Assembly (NCBI GenBank): GCA_013368315.1
Contig: JAACJM010000125.1
Span: 186,001-250,000, forward strand
Length of the DNA stretch: 64,000 nt
DNA from: Tetrapyrgos nigripes
Lineage: Eukaryota; Basidiomycota; Agaricomycetes; Agaricales; Campanellaceae
Direction: 5' to 3'
The notes under the pieces were generated by a model that saw only the letters and a list, made by a program, of their open reading frames with translations, was not told the origin of the DNA and did not search any database. The position numbers were made by a program, and so were the translations under genes. Numbering within the stretch: the stretch's first letter is position 1; each line of letters begins with the position of its first letter. Shown one piece after another: positions 11,937-23,484 of the stretch.

Positions 11937-12386
11937 TCAAGTCCGTTGTGGTGCTGATGGATACCCAGGACAGGTAGAGAGCAATGAAAAATGGCTGGAG
12001 CCTTTGGGGCTGGACAATGGACCGGTAGTGTGTGGTCTGGATGCTGTTGCCCACTGCAGCAGTGTTAGAAGACTAGAAGATGAAGACGCAATGGAAGCAC
12101 CAGTTGCAGAAGGCTCTCCACTGTTCAAAATGCTCTGCATGATAGAGTTCCATTCCCTCAGATCAAAGTCCACCTGGAACTGGATTTTGGAGGAGTCTGG
12201 AAGTGGGAAACCTGGGTGCTCAGACAACTTGGCTTCCAAATATAATGGTGAAAGAGCTCTTGGACCCGGTAATGGTATGCAAACCAGACTCTGCAGAGGA
12301 GCTGGAGTCTCTTCTGCAATTATAAGCAGGAGAGTTGGATTCCATTGAAGGACGAAGATGACCAGATGCCAAGAATAGGACACCAT
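11937..12386 (-). CDS. Hypothetical minus-strand ORF, 149 codons
   Basis: A Ser/Thr/Pro-rich open frame contains VDFDLREWNSIMQSILNSGE followed by a serine run. It overlaps a plus frame (12004-12348) that could instead be the shadow. Neither shows a recognised domain. It lies between the 11.5-kb remnant and repeat-bearing DNA and may be part of a decayed gene. Confidence 0.2.
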   Translation of the reverse strand: MVSYSWHLVIFVLQWNPTLLLIIAEETPAPLQSLVCIPLPGPRALSPLYLEAKLSEHPGFPLPDSSKIQFQVDFDLREWNSIMQSILNSGEPSATGASIASSSSSLLTLLQWATASRPHTTGPLSSPKGSSHFSLLSTCPGYPSAPQRT

Positions 12387-12689
12387 CTACACTGACACCG
12401 CTCTTGTTCTGCGATCCATCCCATTGGTTATGTCTGCCACAGTCTATGGGAGTTCCACATCTGATGTATTTGCTGATGGGCCATGAACCACATAGACCAC
12501 AGGAGCTGGTCTTGGGACCAGAGCTCGAGGTTGGTCTACCATTGACAGTCAAGGAAAATAGTTCTCAAGTAGAGCTCATCAGACTAGCCCCAGAAGGGAA
12601 AAACGAGGATCATGGAGACCAGAGCTGGAGTCGACGTGGTATTTTCATTGGTAGTGAGTTGGGAGTTTGGTGCAGATTTGGGTGAGCAT

Positions 12690-13480
12690 TTGTGATTAAA
12701 GGTAGCCTATTTGGACGCAAATGGCACAACAGGGACTGTTTATAAGGTTATTGAAGACATTGGGGTAGTGTATTGACAATGTTGGTGGGTGTAGAGGTAG
12801 TTTGAGAGGAGATGAATGACACATTATCAGTACCCTTTCCAAATCCCAGCACCCTGCAGTCTACTCACTGAATAGGCCTTGCAAGGAAAAATGCTGGCAA
12901 AGGACTCATTCCAGGAGCCATCACCAACAACCTACTACCAATCTTCAACCAAAACATCCCTCTGTCCCTCTTACCCACCAATGCACCCAAATGTAACTCC
13001 CACCCCTCAATCTCAGCCTAGAGCAGTCTAGAGCCTCCTTCCACGTCCCAACCACTCATTCAATGAAGTTGGCATTGGGATAGGCTCTTGAGCAGGATTT
13101 CACTGTAGTTTACTGTCATTCCCGACCCCTTTTCATTCAGGAGGACATTGCAATTGTGATTGTGCTCTTGAGGGGGTTGAGCCTGTAGTTTATGGTCATT
13201 GCGGACCCCTTTTTCTTCCTAGTCCACACCTGGTTATGATTGTAATAACCGTTTCATTTCCAAAGATATTTAAATACATTGTACATAGATAGCACCAAAC
13301 TCATATACAAACTTCACCAGAACATGGGTACTCAGTCATCTGAGTTACGATTACTATTTATAGTAATTGTTATTTTTTGATGTCCACCCACCCAAATTTT
13401 TGCGCATTCAAACGTGGATCTGTGATCCGTGGGAACTTATCACTATATTGAGCTGAAAAATTCATGTGATCTATTTGCTT
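12690..13480. other. Non-coding interval carrying two copies of the dispersed TAGTTTA motif
   Basis: No gene was seen. Two close copies of a dispersed motif occur near 13102 and 13186 (GTAGTTTACTGTCATTCCC and GTAGTTTATGGTCATTGCGG, each followed by ACCCC). The same motif lies near the 3' ends of the Cys-motif family copies at 32-36 kb and 42.7 kb, so this may be the relic end of another copy. Confidence 0.4.
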
Positions 13481-13511
13481 ACAGTAAGTGATTGTGTATC
13501 CCTAAAAAGCG

Positions 13512-13596
13512 TGCCAGTGCGAGGATTGAACTCGCACCAGCCAAACATAGTTGACACAGACTTTGGCACAGCACAAAACCATTACACCACAGGACA
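13512..13596 (-). tRNA. tRNA-like sequence (probable tRNA pseudogene or SINE head)
   Basis: On the minus strand an A-box-like TGGTGTAATGGTT is followed about 50 nt later by a perfect T-arm: stem GCGAG, loop TTCAATC, stem CTCGC. A pol III-type run of five T follows (complement of 13504-13508). The 5' end resembles tRNA-Gln (TCCTGTGGTGTAATGGTT). However, the acceptor stem pairs at only about four of seven positions and the anticodon arm is enlarged (CCAAA/TTTGG enclosing 16 nt), so no anticodon can be assigned with confidence. It is a decayed or atypical tRNA, or the head of a tRNA-derived SINE. Confidence 0.4.
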
Positions 13597-13781
13597 ACTG
13601 TTAAACTGCATACATAAAGGTCCATATCTAGTTGTACAATCAATATATGTTCATTACCTTTTGTTCAACATCATCAAGGATTATGGAGATGTGGGTTTGG
13701 TTTATGGGGGGTAAGATTTGTAAGTGCAGAGAAGTTTATTATGAATTCATTTTAAGGGGCTATTTTGGATGGGAAATAAAA

Positions 13782-14520
13782 GTTTACCATGGATACATTT
13801 TTGGTCTGAGCCAATTATGGCTTCCTTTAACTCCAGATTGAGAAGGAAAGAAAGCCCACAATAATAGGTAGGGTAGTTTACCATCAATATATGTTTGGTC
13901 TGGGCCAATTCTTGCCTCATTTCACTCCAGAAAAATAGGGAAACAACCCCCATACTGAGAGGTACTCTGGATCTATGGATATGAGTTGTGGGTGGGTGAG
14001 GGGGAAGTTTACCATTCATATATTTTTGTTCTGGGGAAATTCTGGCCTAATTTAACCTCAGAATAAGAGGGAAAGAGACCCTAGAGTTATAGGTGCTCTG
14101 GATGTGGAGCTATGAGTTTTTGGGTGGGTGAGGGGAAGGTATGTGAGAGTGAAGGAGTTTACCATCAATATGTTTTTGTTCTGGGGCAATTCTGGCCTCA
14201 TTTAACCTCAGAATAAGAGGGAAAGAAAACATGGAGTCATAGACGCTCTGGATACGGAGATATGAGTTTTTGGGTGGGTGAGGGGAGGGTATGTGAGTGC
14301 TGTGAAGTTTACCATCAATTTATTTTTTATCTGGGGCATTTCTGGCCTCATTAAACTCCAGAAAAACAGGGAAAGAAACCCCATACTAAGAGGTTCTCTG
14401 GATCTACAGATATGAGTTTTGGGTGAGTGAGGGGAAGGTATGTGAGAGCAGGGGAGTTTACCTTCAATATATCCTTATTATGGGCCAATTCTTGTCTCAT
14501 TTGACTTTGGAACAAGATAT
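13782..14520. repeat. Tandem repeat, ~149-bp unit, about five and a half copies
   Basis: Units begin with GTTTACCAT or a close variant at 13782, 13876, 14007, 14157, 14307 and 14456. The best-preserved intervals are 149-150 bp. Each unit carries a TCTGGGGCAATTCTGGCCTC-like segment, a GGGAAAGA tract, CTCTGGAT and a GAGTTTTGGGTGGGTGAGGG-like tract. The first two units are shortened by internal deletion. No coding potential is evident. Confidence 0.9.
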
Positions 14521-15052
14521 ACCTCACCTGTGTCTTTGCCGCTCACCTGTCTTTGTTGTTGTCAACCATCACTATGTATGATTTTTGGGAGCTGTGTGCT
14601 CCCTTTGGCTACCTGTTGTCATTGTACTCATTGCATCTAGGTCCCCTGAATTGGTGGATAGGGTACTTTCCCATCTTTCTATGGATGAGTTGATGCCCTT
14701 CTCCATCTCTTATTTCAATTTCTGAAGCTGTACACTCCAACAAGGCCTAACTTCACTCTCTGAAACATTTACAGTGCCACACTCAGTTTATTATTTCTGG
14801 TTCAGTTGTCCATTTACTGGGTTAACGAGAACCATTTTGTGGTGCATGTAGTGAGAAAAGATGGCACAGTTTGGCTCAATGATGGCATGGTGCATGGAAA
14901 CACTTCATCACTAGAAGGAGGATATAACACCACAATGCTACTTATAATGATGATCCTGCATGTGCTATATATACGCCCAACATTGACCTTCATATGTAAT
15001 ATAGTAATCGTCTTGCCAGCAACAGCTTGGCCTCTACCCCCCAGTCAACTAC
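14521..15052. other. 3' flank of the CxC1 KDZ copy
   Basis: Near the right end, on the minus strand, a few codons (VDWGVEAKLLLARRLLYY, then TGA at about 14976-14978) rejoin the transposase frame across the solo LTR. Further left nothing is recognised; plus 14806-15099 is a weak frame overlapping this end. Confidence 0.4.
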
Positions 15053-15494
15053 TGTCAAGAACGTTGTCACTTAGCAAAACCACCCAAGTCACACAATGAA
15101 CAAGATAGATTCAGCGAGTTATAATGAGATGAGATAGAGAAAGAATGATAGAGACGAGAAGGGGTCGAGTAGGTGACTATGCTCGACACTGCACTGTACT
15201 AGGAGCGGAGTGGAGACAAAGTGAACAGAGATCTACAATATATATATAAGAGAGAAATGAATATGTGAGAATGTCCATGGAGTTTTAGGGATCGGAGGAG
15301 ATAAGAGTATGAGTCAAGTAGAGAAGTATATATGTGAGAATGTCCATGGAGATAAAGGAAATGGAGAGGTGAGTCATAGATCGGGATAGACGATGATGAG
15401 AAATGATTTGACGTTTATGGGGTTAGAGTGGAAAGTAGATAGTATAGGGAAAGGAATAGAAGGGAAATGAATAGGTGGGGAGCGATTCATGACA
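15053..15494 (-). mobile_element. Solo LTR of a Ty3/gypsy element, with 5-bp TSD
   Basis: A 442-bp sequence on the minus strand begins TGTCATGAATCG and ends CTTGACA. It aligns along its length with the LTRs of the chromovirus at 50-58 kb; shared blocks include CACTCTAACCCCATAAAC, CCATGGACATTCTCAC and GTGTGACTTGGGTGGTT. It is flanked by a perfect 5-bp duplication ACTAC (15048-15052 and 15495-15499). No internal element sequence is present, so LTR-LTR recombination has removed it. It is clearly diverged from the full-length element's LTRs and also carries an internal duplication around CCATGGACATTCTCACAT. Confidence 0.9.
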
Positions 15495-17640
15495 ACTACA
15501 CCTCTAAATCTGTCCACCTCATCTGTGGCATCCAGCACTGCTACTAATGCTGCATCCATTCCTTCCTCAAAATCTATCTCAAAAACATTGGTCTCTACCT
15601 CCTTCACAGAGGCAGTAAACAGCTCTGCTTGTGCCCTTCCCAGCTCTTGGACTGAAGGTCCCCAAAACTTCGAACATCCTTCTGAAACACCTGTCAGATA
15701 ATGTAGCCAAGTGACACACAGCTTCAAAAGATATTGTCTCTGCAACTCGAGTTGATACCGAAGAGCTGATTCATCTGTTAAGAGAACATCAGACAGCTGT
15801 CCATCCCAGCCAAAACGACAATGCACCTGTAACTTCTAAGACCTCGTTGAGCTTCTTCCACTCCTTGACAAACCATTCCTGCAAATTCTGGACATTTCTT
15901 CCTCACACCGATCCAATTCTAGAACTGCTCTAATTCCTTTCCTCACATCCTCATCGGCCATCCAAGCAGGTGGCTCAGCCCCTCCATGATTATCTAAGCC
16001 GATATCTTGCCAAATGTTTTCATCCATGTCCAAATCAAATAGCGAATCTTGTTGAAGCTGCCTTGGCGCCACCACTCCCATAGGTGCATGACACTTCCAA
16101 ATGAGTTCTGTTATCTCCTGGCATAGCTTGTTGTACTTCATTGCTAGTGCCTTTTAATGGATGTATGAATGTGCTCTGTCAGCTGTTGCTCTGACAGTGA
16201 ATATCTCAGTTCATGCGCAAAACAGAGAGAACCAGACCAACTCACCACTCTGTTGCTTCCTGAAGGAATGTTCCAAGTGATCGAACTCAAACTTCCGGCT
16301 GCATTTCTTCAAAGCCCATGCATTCATCCTCTTGGTTAGGTATGCATTCTTTTTGAGGTTCTTCACTTCTTCCAGGCCCTTCACCCCCAGCGCCTTTTCT
16401 TGTTTCCACAAATTGCTCTCTGCCTTCTTGAGAGATTCCTCCACCTTCTTCAAATCTCCCCCTGCCATTGCTCTCTCATAAATTGTTGACTTTTCTGAGG
16501 TCAGCACCTCATGCAGTTGTGTCTGCCATTGCTTAAAGACCTCCACTGCTTTCTGTAGCCTCAGTGTCTCCTCTACAGCTTTCTCCCCAGCATTTTTATG
16601 TTGTTCTAATGATGAAATCAGTCCAGTATATTATAGCACAAAAAAAACTGTACCCACTTGGAATAGGCTTAGTTTGTGACTTCACTTGCAGAGACCACTG
16701 CTTGCGAAAGTACTCCTTGGTTCTCCCCACTTGTCGAATTCCCTCTGAGTGTCACTCTGCCTCTCCAGACAGAGTCTAAGCTTCCATTGCAGTATTTTCC
16801 CAGCGGCCAGAAGATTTTGCTCATTGTTGAAATGCAGCTGCGAGTCAAGGGTATAAAGACAGACATAGTACTATGACGTAGAACTCAGTATCCATCCCAG
16901 AGTATTATAAGGAAATCACTCACCCCTGCAACCCTTGTGTATGCATGCCAGCATTGCTCACAAGTCTCTCCATCGCATAACCCAAATCCTCAACATGTCC
17001 TTGGGTGATAGACTAGTTGACAGGCCCATTGATGACTGTAGGCATGGAATACAGAGACTCCCCACACAATGTGGTCCAAATACTCCCCTAGGAAACCCCA
17101 CTTTAAGCAGCTCCGTTCCAGCTGGCATGCCACGTCATAGAGAAACCCCACTGTCCAATCCTCCAGCAAGTTCTCGAACAATGCCTTCAGGAGCAGGAGG
17201 ATGTAATGCTGTTTCTCTCCAAGCGAGTTCATTGTCACCATGAACAAGCTGTTCCCGTGAGGACAAAACATCCTGGCCAGTGCCTGTTCATCGTATCCTT
17301 TGGAGTCATCTGAAGCTGTGAAACTAGAATTACAACCATCAAGCACCGAGTTGGGCACCTTCATCCCCTCCTCAACCAAGTCCTCCTCGGCATCTATGCT
17401 GTCCTTAGATTGTTTTGCTGGCCTCTTGCCTCCTCCATCTCCTTGACCTTATCTGGATTGATGAAAAACGTATTGGGATGTATCCAACGTGAGTCTCTGC
17501 CATGCTGATCATTATGTTTTTGGGTAAAGCATGTGTCCACACATACCAGAACAGTCGGCCTAGAACAAAAACACCATCTACGTCAATCTGGGAGACACAG
17601 CCTGAAATAATAATTCCACTTACCCCTTATCCACACAGCT
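15495..17640 (-). pseudogene. KDZ transposase, CxC1-type, C-terminal half
   Basis: This is part of a DDE-type Kyakuja-Dileera-Zisupton (KDZ) transposase. Reading leftward from about 17558: PTVLVCVDTCFTQKHNDQ with HPNTFFINPD, then a frameshift near 17425, then PNSVLDGCNSSFTASDDSKG, YDVACQLE and VFHAYSHQWACQLVYHPRTC. These are hallmark KDZ core segments; YDVACQ carries one of the acidic core residues. Downstream pieces are a Lys/Glu-rich coiled coil (16211-16546), a helical segment (15836-16141) and an acidic tail (15495-15826). The N-terminal CxC1 region is missing and the tail is split by the solo LTR. It is inactive. Confidence 0.8.
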
Positions 17641-17737
17641 CTAGCTGCTAGCTTGATACATCATAATAGTACAATTTGACATAATTTTTGATGCATCACA
17701 GAGTCAATTTTAACAAGCCCAGAAACAGCTTGTAATT

Positions 17738-17861
17738 GCCATTGCTCTGGGGGAATGCCAGGCTGTTTCCCACGGCCACCAGTACCAGATATGGGCTTTG
17801 CCATTGCTCTGGGGGAATGCTGGGCTGTTTCCCATGGCCACCAGTACCAGATATGGGCTCT
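17738..17861. repeat. 62-bp tandem duplication
   Basis: Two adjacent copies start with GCCATTGCTCTGGGGGAATG at 17738 and 17800. They differ at only a few positions (for example CACGGCC against CATGGCC, a CpG-to-TpG change). The minus frame across them merely translates the repeat. Confidence 0.9.
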
Positions 17862-18780
17862 ACTAATTCAGGACTGGCTAACAAGATGGCGTTGGAGATT
17901 GTTCAGGGTAGCGTGGCATCAGGTTTATTTCCATTTGGGTTATTAGAGGCTCTTCCGGGTCAGTTCCTACACTTTCAGTTATTACAATGCTGGCGTCGGG
18001 TTCTTGCATATCAGGTATTTACTCTTTCAGCTTCATTCCCACCCCTTCAGTTAGTAGGTGGCTGACGTCGGGTCCTTCTACATTGGCTCTTGTCGGTCAG
18101 TTCCCATGCCTTAAGTCATTAGAGTGGCTGGTTCTCATGTGCTCTGGATTTAGTGGCTTCAGAGGCTATGTTCACTTGTTAAATAGGATAAGAATAAACC
18201 AGTTGTGGCGTGGCTTCTGGATATTGCAATTAGGAGCACTGTCGCTTGAATTCCCATCCTACCCTCAATTATTAGAGTGTCGGGGAGCTCTGTCAGCTTG
18301 GTTCTCATGGTGACGTGGTGTCAGGTGCATTGGGTATTAGGAGGGTTTAGCCCGTCATGGGCTCTGTCAGTTCAGTTCCCATGCTATTGGCATGGCGTGG
18401 CAACTGGAAATTGTGCATTGGGAGTTATGGTGTTGGGTTATTGTGCAATTAGAATTAGGCGGGTAGCATGGCATCGGGGGACTACCTTCAATTTAATCAT
18501 TTGTATGGTGTGGCAACTGGATATTGTGCATTGGATATTATGGCGTCGGGTTATTGTGCATTTGGAATTAGGACATTGGAGGACTTTATCAGTTCAGTAC
18601 CCAAGCTACATTCAGTTTTGGTGTGGCATGGCAACCGGATTATACGCATTGGGTATTAGGTTGGATATCAGGATTGCTTCCCACGCATCTTTGGTCCATA
18701 AAGATTCAGTTATTGGCATAGCATAGCGTCGGGTCATTATTGTGGGTGTCGGGATTACTTCCAAGTTCTCACGTAACTTC
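17862..18780. repeat. Degenerate minisatellite-like region
   Basis: Loose repetition of GGCGTCGGGTTATTGTGCATT-like, GTCAGTTCCCATGC-like and TTATTAGAGTGGC-like blocks runs through the interval. Spacing is irregular, so unit length cannot be fixed by eye. Plus frames across it (18277-18726 is the longest) reflect the repeat and show no domain. Confidence 0.6.
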
Positions 18781-18967
18781 AGTCCATAATTTTAAGTGTC
18801 TTGTTACTCAGACAACTTTAAACAAGAATCAGAGAGGTAAAAAATTCCTGCTGGTTTCTGGATGTGGCTTTGCAACGTCACAAAAACATTACAAGTCCAA
18901 GTTCACATATCATACTTTCATTCTATCAAGAATCAAGCCAACGTTCAAGCTGTCACTCTCGCTTCTT

Positions 18968-19400
18968 GCATAATATATCCTACATTCAGGCTGTCATTCT
19001 CACGTCTCAGCTCATGGAATATTTTCTCATTTTCAAGATTCCCTCAAAGTCCATTGTAAGTGATCGTGCAAACATCGCCAATATGTGCCCATAAGTTCTT
19101 CATGTAGTATCTGGTACACATAACATTTCTTAAGAAAGTAGAAATAGAGCCCCAAAACATTGAAGTTGTCATCCCACTTAATATATTCTACATTCAAGCT
19201 GTCAATCCCACTTCTTAGCTCGTAGAATATATTCTCATTCTCAAGATTGTTCTCCAATTTGAGTTATGGCACTCACAGCCCCAACATGAGCCCATAAGGT
19301 CTTCATATAATATCAAGTACCTAACATAAGTTCTTCATGTAATATCAAGTACTTAACCCAAAAATTTATTGCGAAGGCAGACATGCAAGAGAAAGCATGC
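18968..19400. repeat. ~208-bp tandem repeat, two units
   Basis: TACATTCAGGCTGTCATTC-like text occurs at 18981 and again at 19189, followed in both by CTCGTAGAATAT/CTCATGGAATAT, TTCTCATT, CAAGATT, GAGCCCATAAG/GTGCCCATAAG and TTCTTCATGTAGTATC-like text. A shorter partial unit precedes it near 18930 and another partial copy follows near 19327. Confidence 0.75.
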
Positions 19401-19491
19401 TAACTACTTACACAACTGTTCTAAAACAAACGAGAAGTCATTAACATAATACAACCACCATTGATGTGCCGCTTTTTTTGGCTTCCTGGGC

Positions 19492-21916
19492 TCAGAACCC
19501 CTCCTCTGACATCACCTGAATGCCATGATGGGCAAAGAATAGAGCTACAACCACACTAAGGACCCCGTTAACCCCTGACTTACGGATATCGCCCCAGTCA
19601 GATTCCTTATTTCCTGATTTTATCCAGGAACCCTCCAAGTTGTGTGGTCGCCAAACCTCTGATCGGGCTCACTGAATCCAGTCACCTACAACTACAGGGC
19701 GAAGTCTGGCAGCCAAGAGTTTTGTCTCTGCATAGTTCTCATCATACTCAAAGATGAGGTAATGGCGTAGTAACGTCACCCAAGCCAGCTCACCCACGAG
19801 GGTCCTGAGCATCCTGTGGGCCGAATGTAACCAAAGAGGTGCATGACGCTCTGGACATACTGGAGTTGATTGATCCTCAACATGGAGTTTGTCAATGTGG
19901 ACATTGGGAATGGGGGGATTAGCTTGGGCCGTAGTATGTTCTTTTTCTACAAATAAAGTAAAAAAATGTTAGTACTTAATTTTTTAAGGACTGATGAAGT
20001 ACTTACCATTAGCCGAGTTACCATTTCTCCTGTCTCTTCGAGTTGAATTACGTGGATTGATACAGTCGATGTGGACAGCTGTAGTATCTTCCTTGTCTGC
20101 ACATGAAATAAATGTTAGTACTCAGAAATTCAAGCAGTGGTGAAAGCACTCACCATCAACCGAATTTCCCTTGCCTTTTCCCTTACTGCCTTGAGTAGAT
20201 TTACATGGTTTCTTGCCAGGTTTTGTTGATGCTGTGTCATCATTGCTTACAAAAGGGTGCTTTTGACCTATATCCCCTTCAGACCTAGACTCTGTGCTAT
20301 CTTGGGTAATAGTGGGAATGGGAACAGTGATGGAACCTGGAGACATAGGGGTATGTGTCCCATCCCGGGATGGAATAGGAGATGGCGGATTAGAAGGAGG
20401 TGGAGATATGGTGGCTGGATGATCAGGAGCAGATTTGGACTGAGGCGTAGATGTCGAGACTGGTTCCGAATACAGATCTGATGAGACGGGTTGAGAAACA
20501 GGTTGAGAAGTCATTGTAGACGAGTTTGCGGAAGAAGAAGTTGATGTACTAGATTCAGTCAATGATGGTGTCCCTGGTTCAGCAGACTGTTTTGCAATGG
20601 TCCCATCATTGACATTGTAAACCTCCAAGTTGTGGTTCATCTGGACCAAGTTTTTCAGGGTTGCAGCATCCACAGTGTCTAGAGCTCATGAGCAACATTC
20701 AGCTTTACCTGTTCAGTATGTTAGCATAGCTACATACAATTTGATAATAAATCTATACTTACTGTAACACTGCTTAAGATAGTCACTGAATACAGGCAAG
20801 ACCTTTGGCTTATACTCTGTGCACATCATGGATCCAAATGTTCAGCTCTTCAAAGGCCTGATCGCCATCTCTGAATGAATGCTAGATACACAGAATTTGT
20901 CAATTAGACATACACAGAGCTAATGACAACCTACCTGATAATATTCAGATGGCCTGCATCTGCAGGTTCAGGTCCACCTGCAATTACAGTGATTTGAAAG
21001 CCTGTTGCTTCACTGCATCCAGCAACAATTGGGAGTAGAAATCCAGCTAGGCGATTGATTGCCCTATGCAAGATCCTATTAGTTACAATCTAATCAACAT
21101 CAAAATATCAAAACACATACATTTGTCTGTCAAATGGCGAGTCAGATATGCCGGCCATCATTTCCTCTTTGGCATGTTCTTCCTTCGCCCTCTCCTCCCA
21201 CATCTTGCAATCCCAGTGTTGTTTGAGTACATAACACCATGTATTGGCCGGAAACACCTTATCGTCAAGTCTCCTGACCTTCCCGTCACGCCAATCCTTG
21301 AGGATTTTGCTATATTCCGAGTTGACTTTGTCAGGATTGTGGCACCACCAGTACTTTGAAGCAGATTGTTTCCAAGGTTTGGTGAGGGAGTCACCTGTAA
21401 CTGCATGAAGGACGTGATTGAAGACATCGTCAGTGGAACTGCTCTTGCCTTTTCCTTTCGTCTTGCTCTTGGAACAGTCAGGGTTGTCTTTGTTCTGCCA
21501 ACGGTATTCTAACCAGTGCCAAATTTGCTGAGTCGGGTTCATGTTAGTGTGACTATGTGAGACGTCACATAAGGTACGAGAGCACTTACTCCTTTCAGTT
21601 TGTTCTCACAATCCTTAATTTTCTTCTTCTGCATTTCGAATTCCTGGCGTTCGTTGTCAGCCATAGCTTCCAGATTGGGAGTGGAATGCGAATCATTGCC
21701 TATAGACGAGTTGTCGTTGTCATTTACTCCTGCCAGTTCTTCATCCGTTGGCTCCCAAGTGTCCTCATATTTGGGAGGAAAACGGCGTAGAAAAGCAAGA
21801 ATGATCTTGTCTCGCGTTTCCTTTGAGGAGTTGTTGAGGGATGCCTGAGCGTAAGCTCCTCTTTGGGACTTGAGGAATGCGAGTTGTTTGCCTTTAAATG
21901 AACCTGGATTAGGCAT
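19492..21916 (-). CDS. Seven-exon lineage-specific basidiomycete protein with two in-frame TGAs
   Basis: The exons are complement(21590-21916, 21121-21527, 20935-21075, 20763-20881, 20154-20678, 20007-20096, 19492-19946). All junctions are GT...AG and together give 688 codons in perfect phase. The start is the ATG at 21916 (MPNPGSFKGKQLAFLKSQR). I recognise the architecture from abundant uncharacterised Agaricomycete proteins: an N-terminal KGKQLAFL segment, a middle GGPEPADAGHLNIIR motif, a Ser/Thr/Pro linker, and a C-terminal LRPVVVGDWI...ARS...SDWGDIRKSGVNG region. Function is unknown and no catalytic motif was seen. The frame is broken only by TGA at 20842-20844 and at 19669-19671 (WIQ-TGA-ARS, where the family usually has Arg). 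It is either a very recent pseudogene or decaying through CpG mutation. Confidence 0.7.
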
Positions 21917-21999
21917 ATACAGAGATATCAGAAAGCGAAAGCTCGAAGGGTAAAGGAGGAAAATTGGGCAAGAATCAATGAGTGCACAGTAATTGGACG

Positions 22000-22545
22000 G
22001 TTTTTATTGTGATCCTTAGTCTGTTTAATCTGACCTTAAACCCAGATCACTTTAGCAATGTAATCTTGTTGGAGTCTTTTTTTTTTGGGAGGTTCACAAG
22101 CCACTATCAGAAATTCCTCCATTACCCCCTCCCTTTTGTTACAGGCAACTACACTCATGTATAATTATCTACTTACAGGATAATACATCTCTCAGTCTTT
22201 TTGTTGATTATAGAGAAATAGTAAACCTCAAAACACGCAATGCACAGATTTATGTATCTCTACCCAGTTGCCACAGTTGTATGACCCTGTCTTTGTCATA
22301 ACTGCAAGGGCCATAGGCCAGAGTATATAGTCATTTGGAAAACGATTCAATTCGCGTTTTCAATCAGCCACAGCCCAAATGGTCAGAAGATTCCAATTGG
22401 TCAGAAGATTTAGCCACAGTTGCCACACCCCTAATTATCCATAATCCCAATTGGTCAGAAGAATCGAAAAGGTCACGACATTCCAGCCAAGATGTATCCT
22501 GTCAGAGATTGACAGCAATGTGTATTAATTAAACTAACTGCGAGG
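22000..22545. other. Intergenic interval with short direct repeats
   Basis: A low-complexity stretch contains three copies of AATTGGTCAGAAGA or TGGTCAGAAGATT between 22378 and 22465. It separates two convergent-side minus genes. Nothing coding is supported. Confidence 0.5.
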
Positions 22546-23484
22546 CTACATATTTTGACTGCTCAAATGCCTCAGTTCTGAAATGCCAAATTCATCATTA
22601 AAATGCTGGGAGTACTCGTCATTAGTCTCGGAGTCCGAATCATGAATGTGGATAAGGGTGCGAGTGGAACGAGGTGTAACAGGTGCCGAAGGAGGACCCG
22701 AACTGCGGGAAGATGTGGCGGGGGCCAGAGCGGCGGGGGCCAGAGCAGGGAAATGGATAGGCAAACCTGAATCCGAAAACACATCCCCACCCTGGCCGGA
22801 CTCAACTATGAGAGAATCCCCAGCCCATGCAGCAGTCTGACACATGATGGGGTAAGGGGGAGCAGTGACCAAACGCTCTAGCACCTTTGGATGCAATTTC
22901 TCATTGTTGAGACACTTACTCCACCACTTGATGGCTATGGCAAGTGATGGACACTTCTTGTACATCGGTCCAAAAACATAGCTCACAAAGTGTTGTGTTG
23001 TTTTCCTGCTCTAGAGAATAAGATATTGTTTCATCTTTATCAAGATCAAACGTACCATGAGACAAAGATTCCAACATGCCAGCCTTGTGTAACGACAAAC
23101 ACGGGAATATTCTCTTCATCGTTTGGCCAACTTGAGACCAGATCAAAGACGGAGGGAACCTTACACCAGGCCCGATACATAGCGATACTGCTGAGAACGA
23201 CATCAAATGTGATACAAACCAGAAACCATTTTGCCAACGTACCTAGTGTTCTGTCCGTCTTTCTTTTTTGGTGGGTCTGAGCCACAGAGAGGTGCCTGAC
23301 TACGTAGTGCAGGTGTTTTTTTGTCTCTGCATTCATCTTTCCCTATCTCTGGTTCTTCGTCTGAGTCCCAGAGAGGGAGTGTTACGGGTTTATGTGGTGA
23401 TGGGTCGTCATCCGAGTCCCAGAGAGGCAGTGGTACAGCTTTATGTGATGCTGAGTTCCTTGGTACAGGTTCGGGTTTATCCAT
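22546..23484 (-). CDS. Protein with RNase H1 N-terminal (caulimovirus VI-like) domain
   Basis: The exons are complement(23243-23484, 23056-23190, 22546-23005), with introns of 52 and 50 bp. They give an intact 278-residue protein starting MDKPEPVPRNS and ending SSQNM (TAG). Exon 1 carries two copies of LPLWDSD. Exons 2-3 join into VFVVTQGWHVGIFVSWKTTQ...VFGPMYKKCPSLAIAIKWW. This is the signature of the RNase H1 N-terminal domain, which binds RNA-DNA hybrids or dsRNA: the Y/F-V-V-x-x-G-x-x-x-G-I-F core, the W and the later A-I-x-W. There is no RNase H catalytic domain. The C-terminus is Pro/Ala-rich and then acidic. Upstream sequence to 23819 could hold an extra 5' exon. Perfect phase suggests it is functional. 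Confidence 0.8.

Noticed and set aside
18277..18726. 149-codon plus frame
   Set aside because: It lies wholly in minisatellite-like DNA and has no domain or codon-bias signal.
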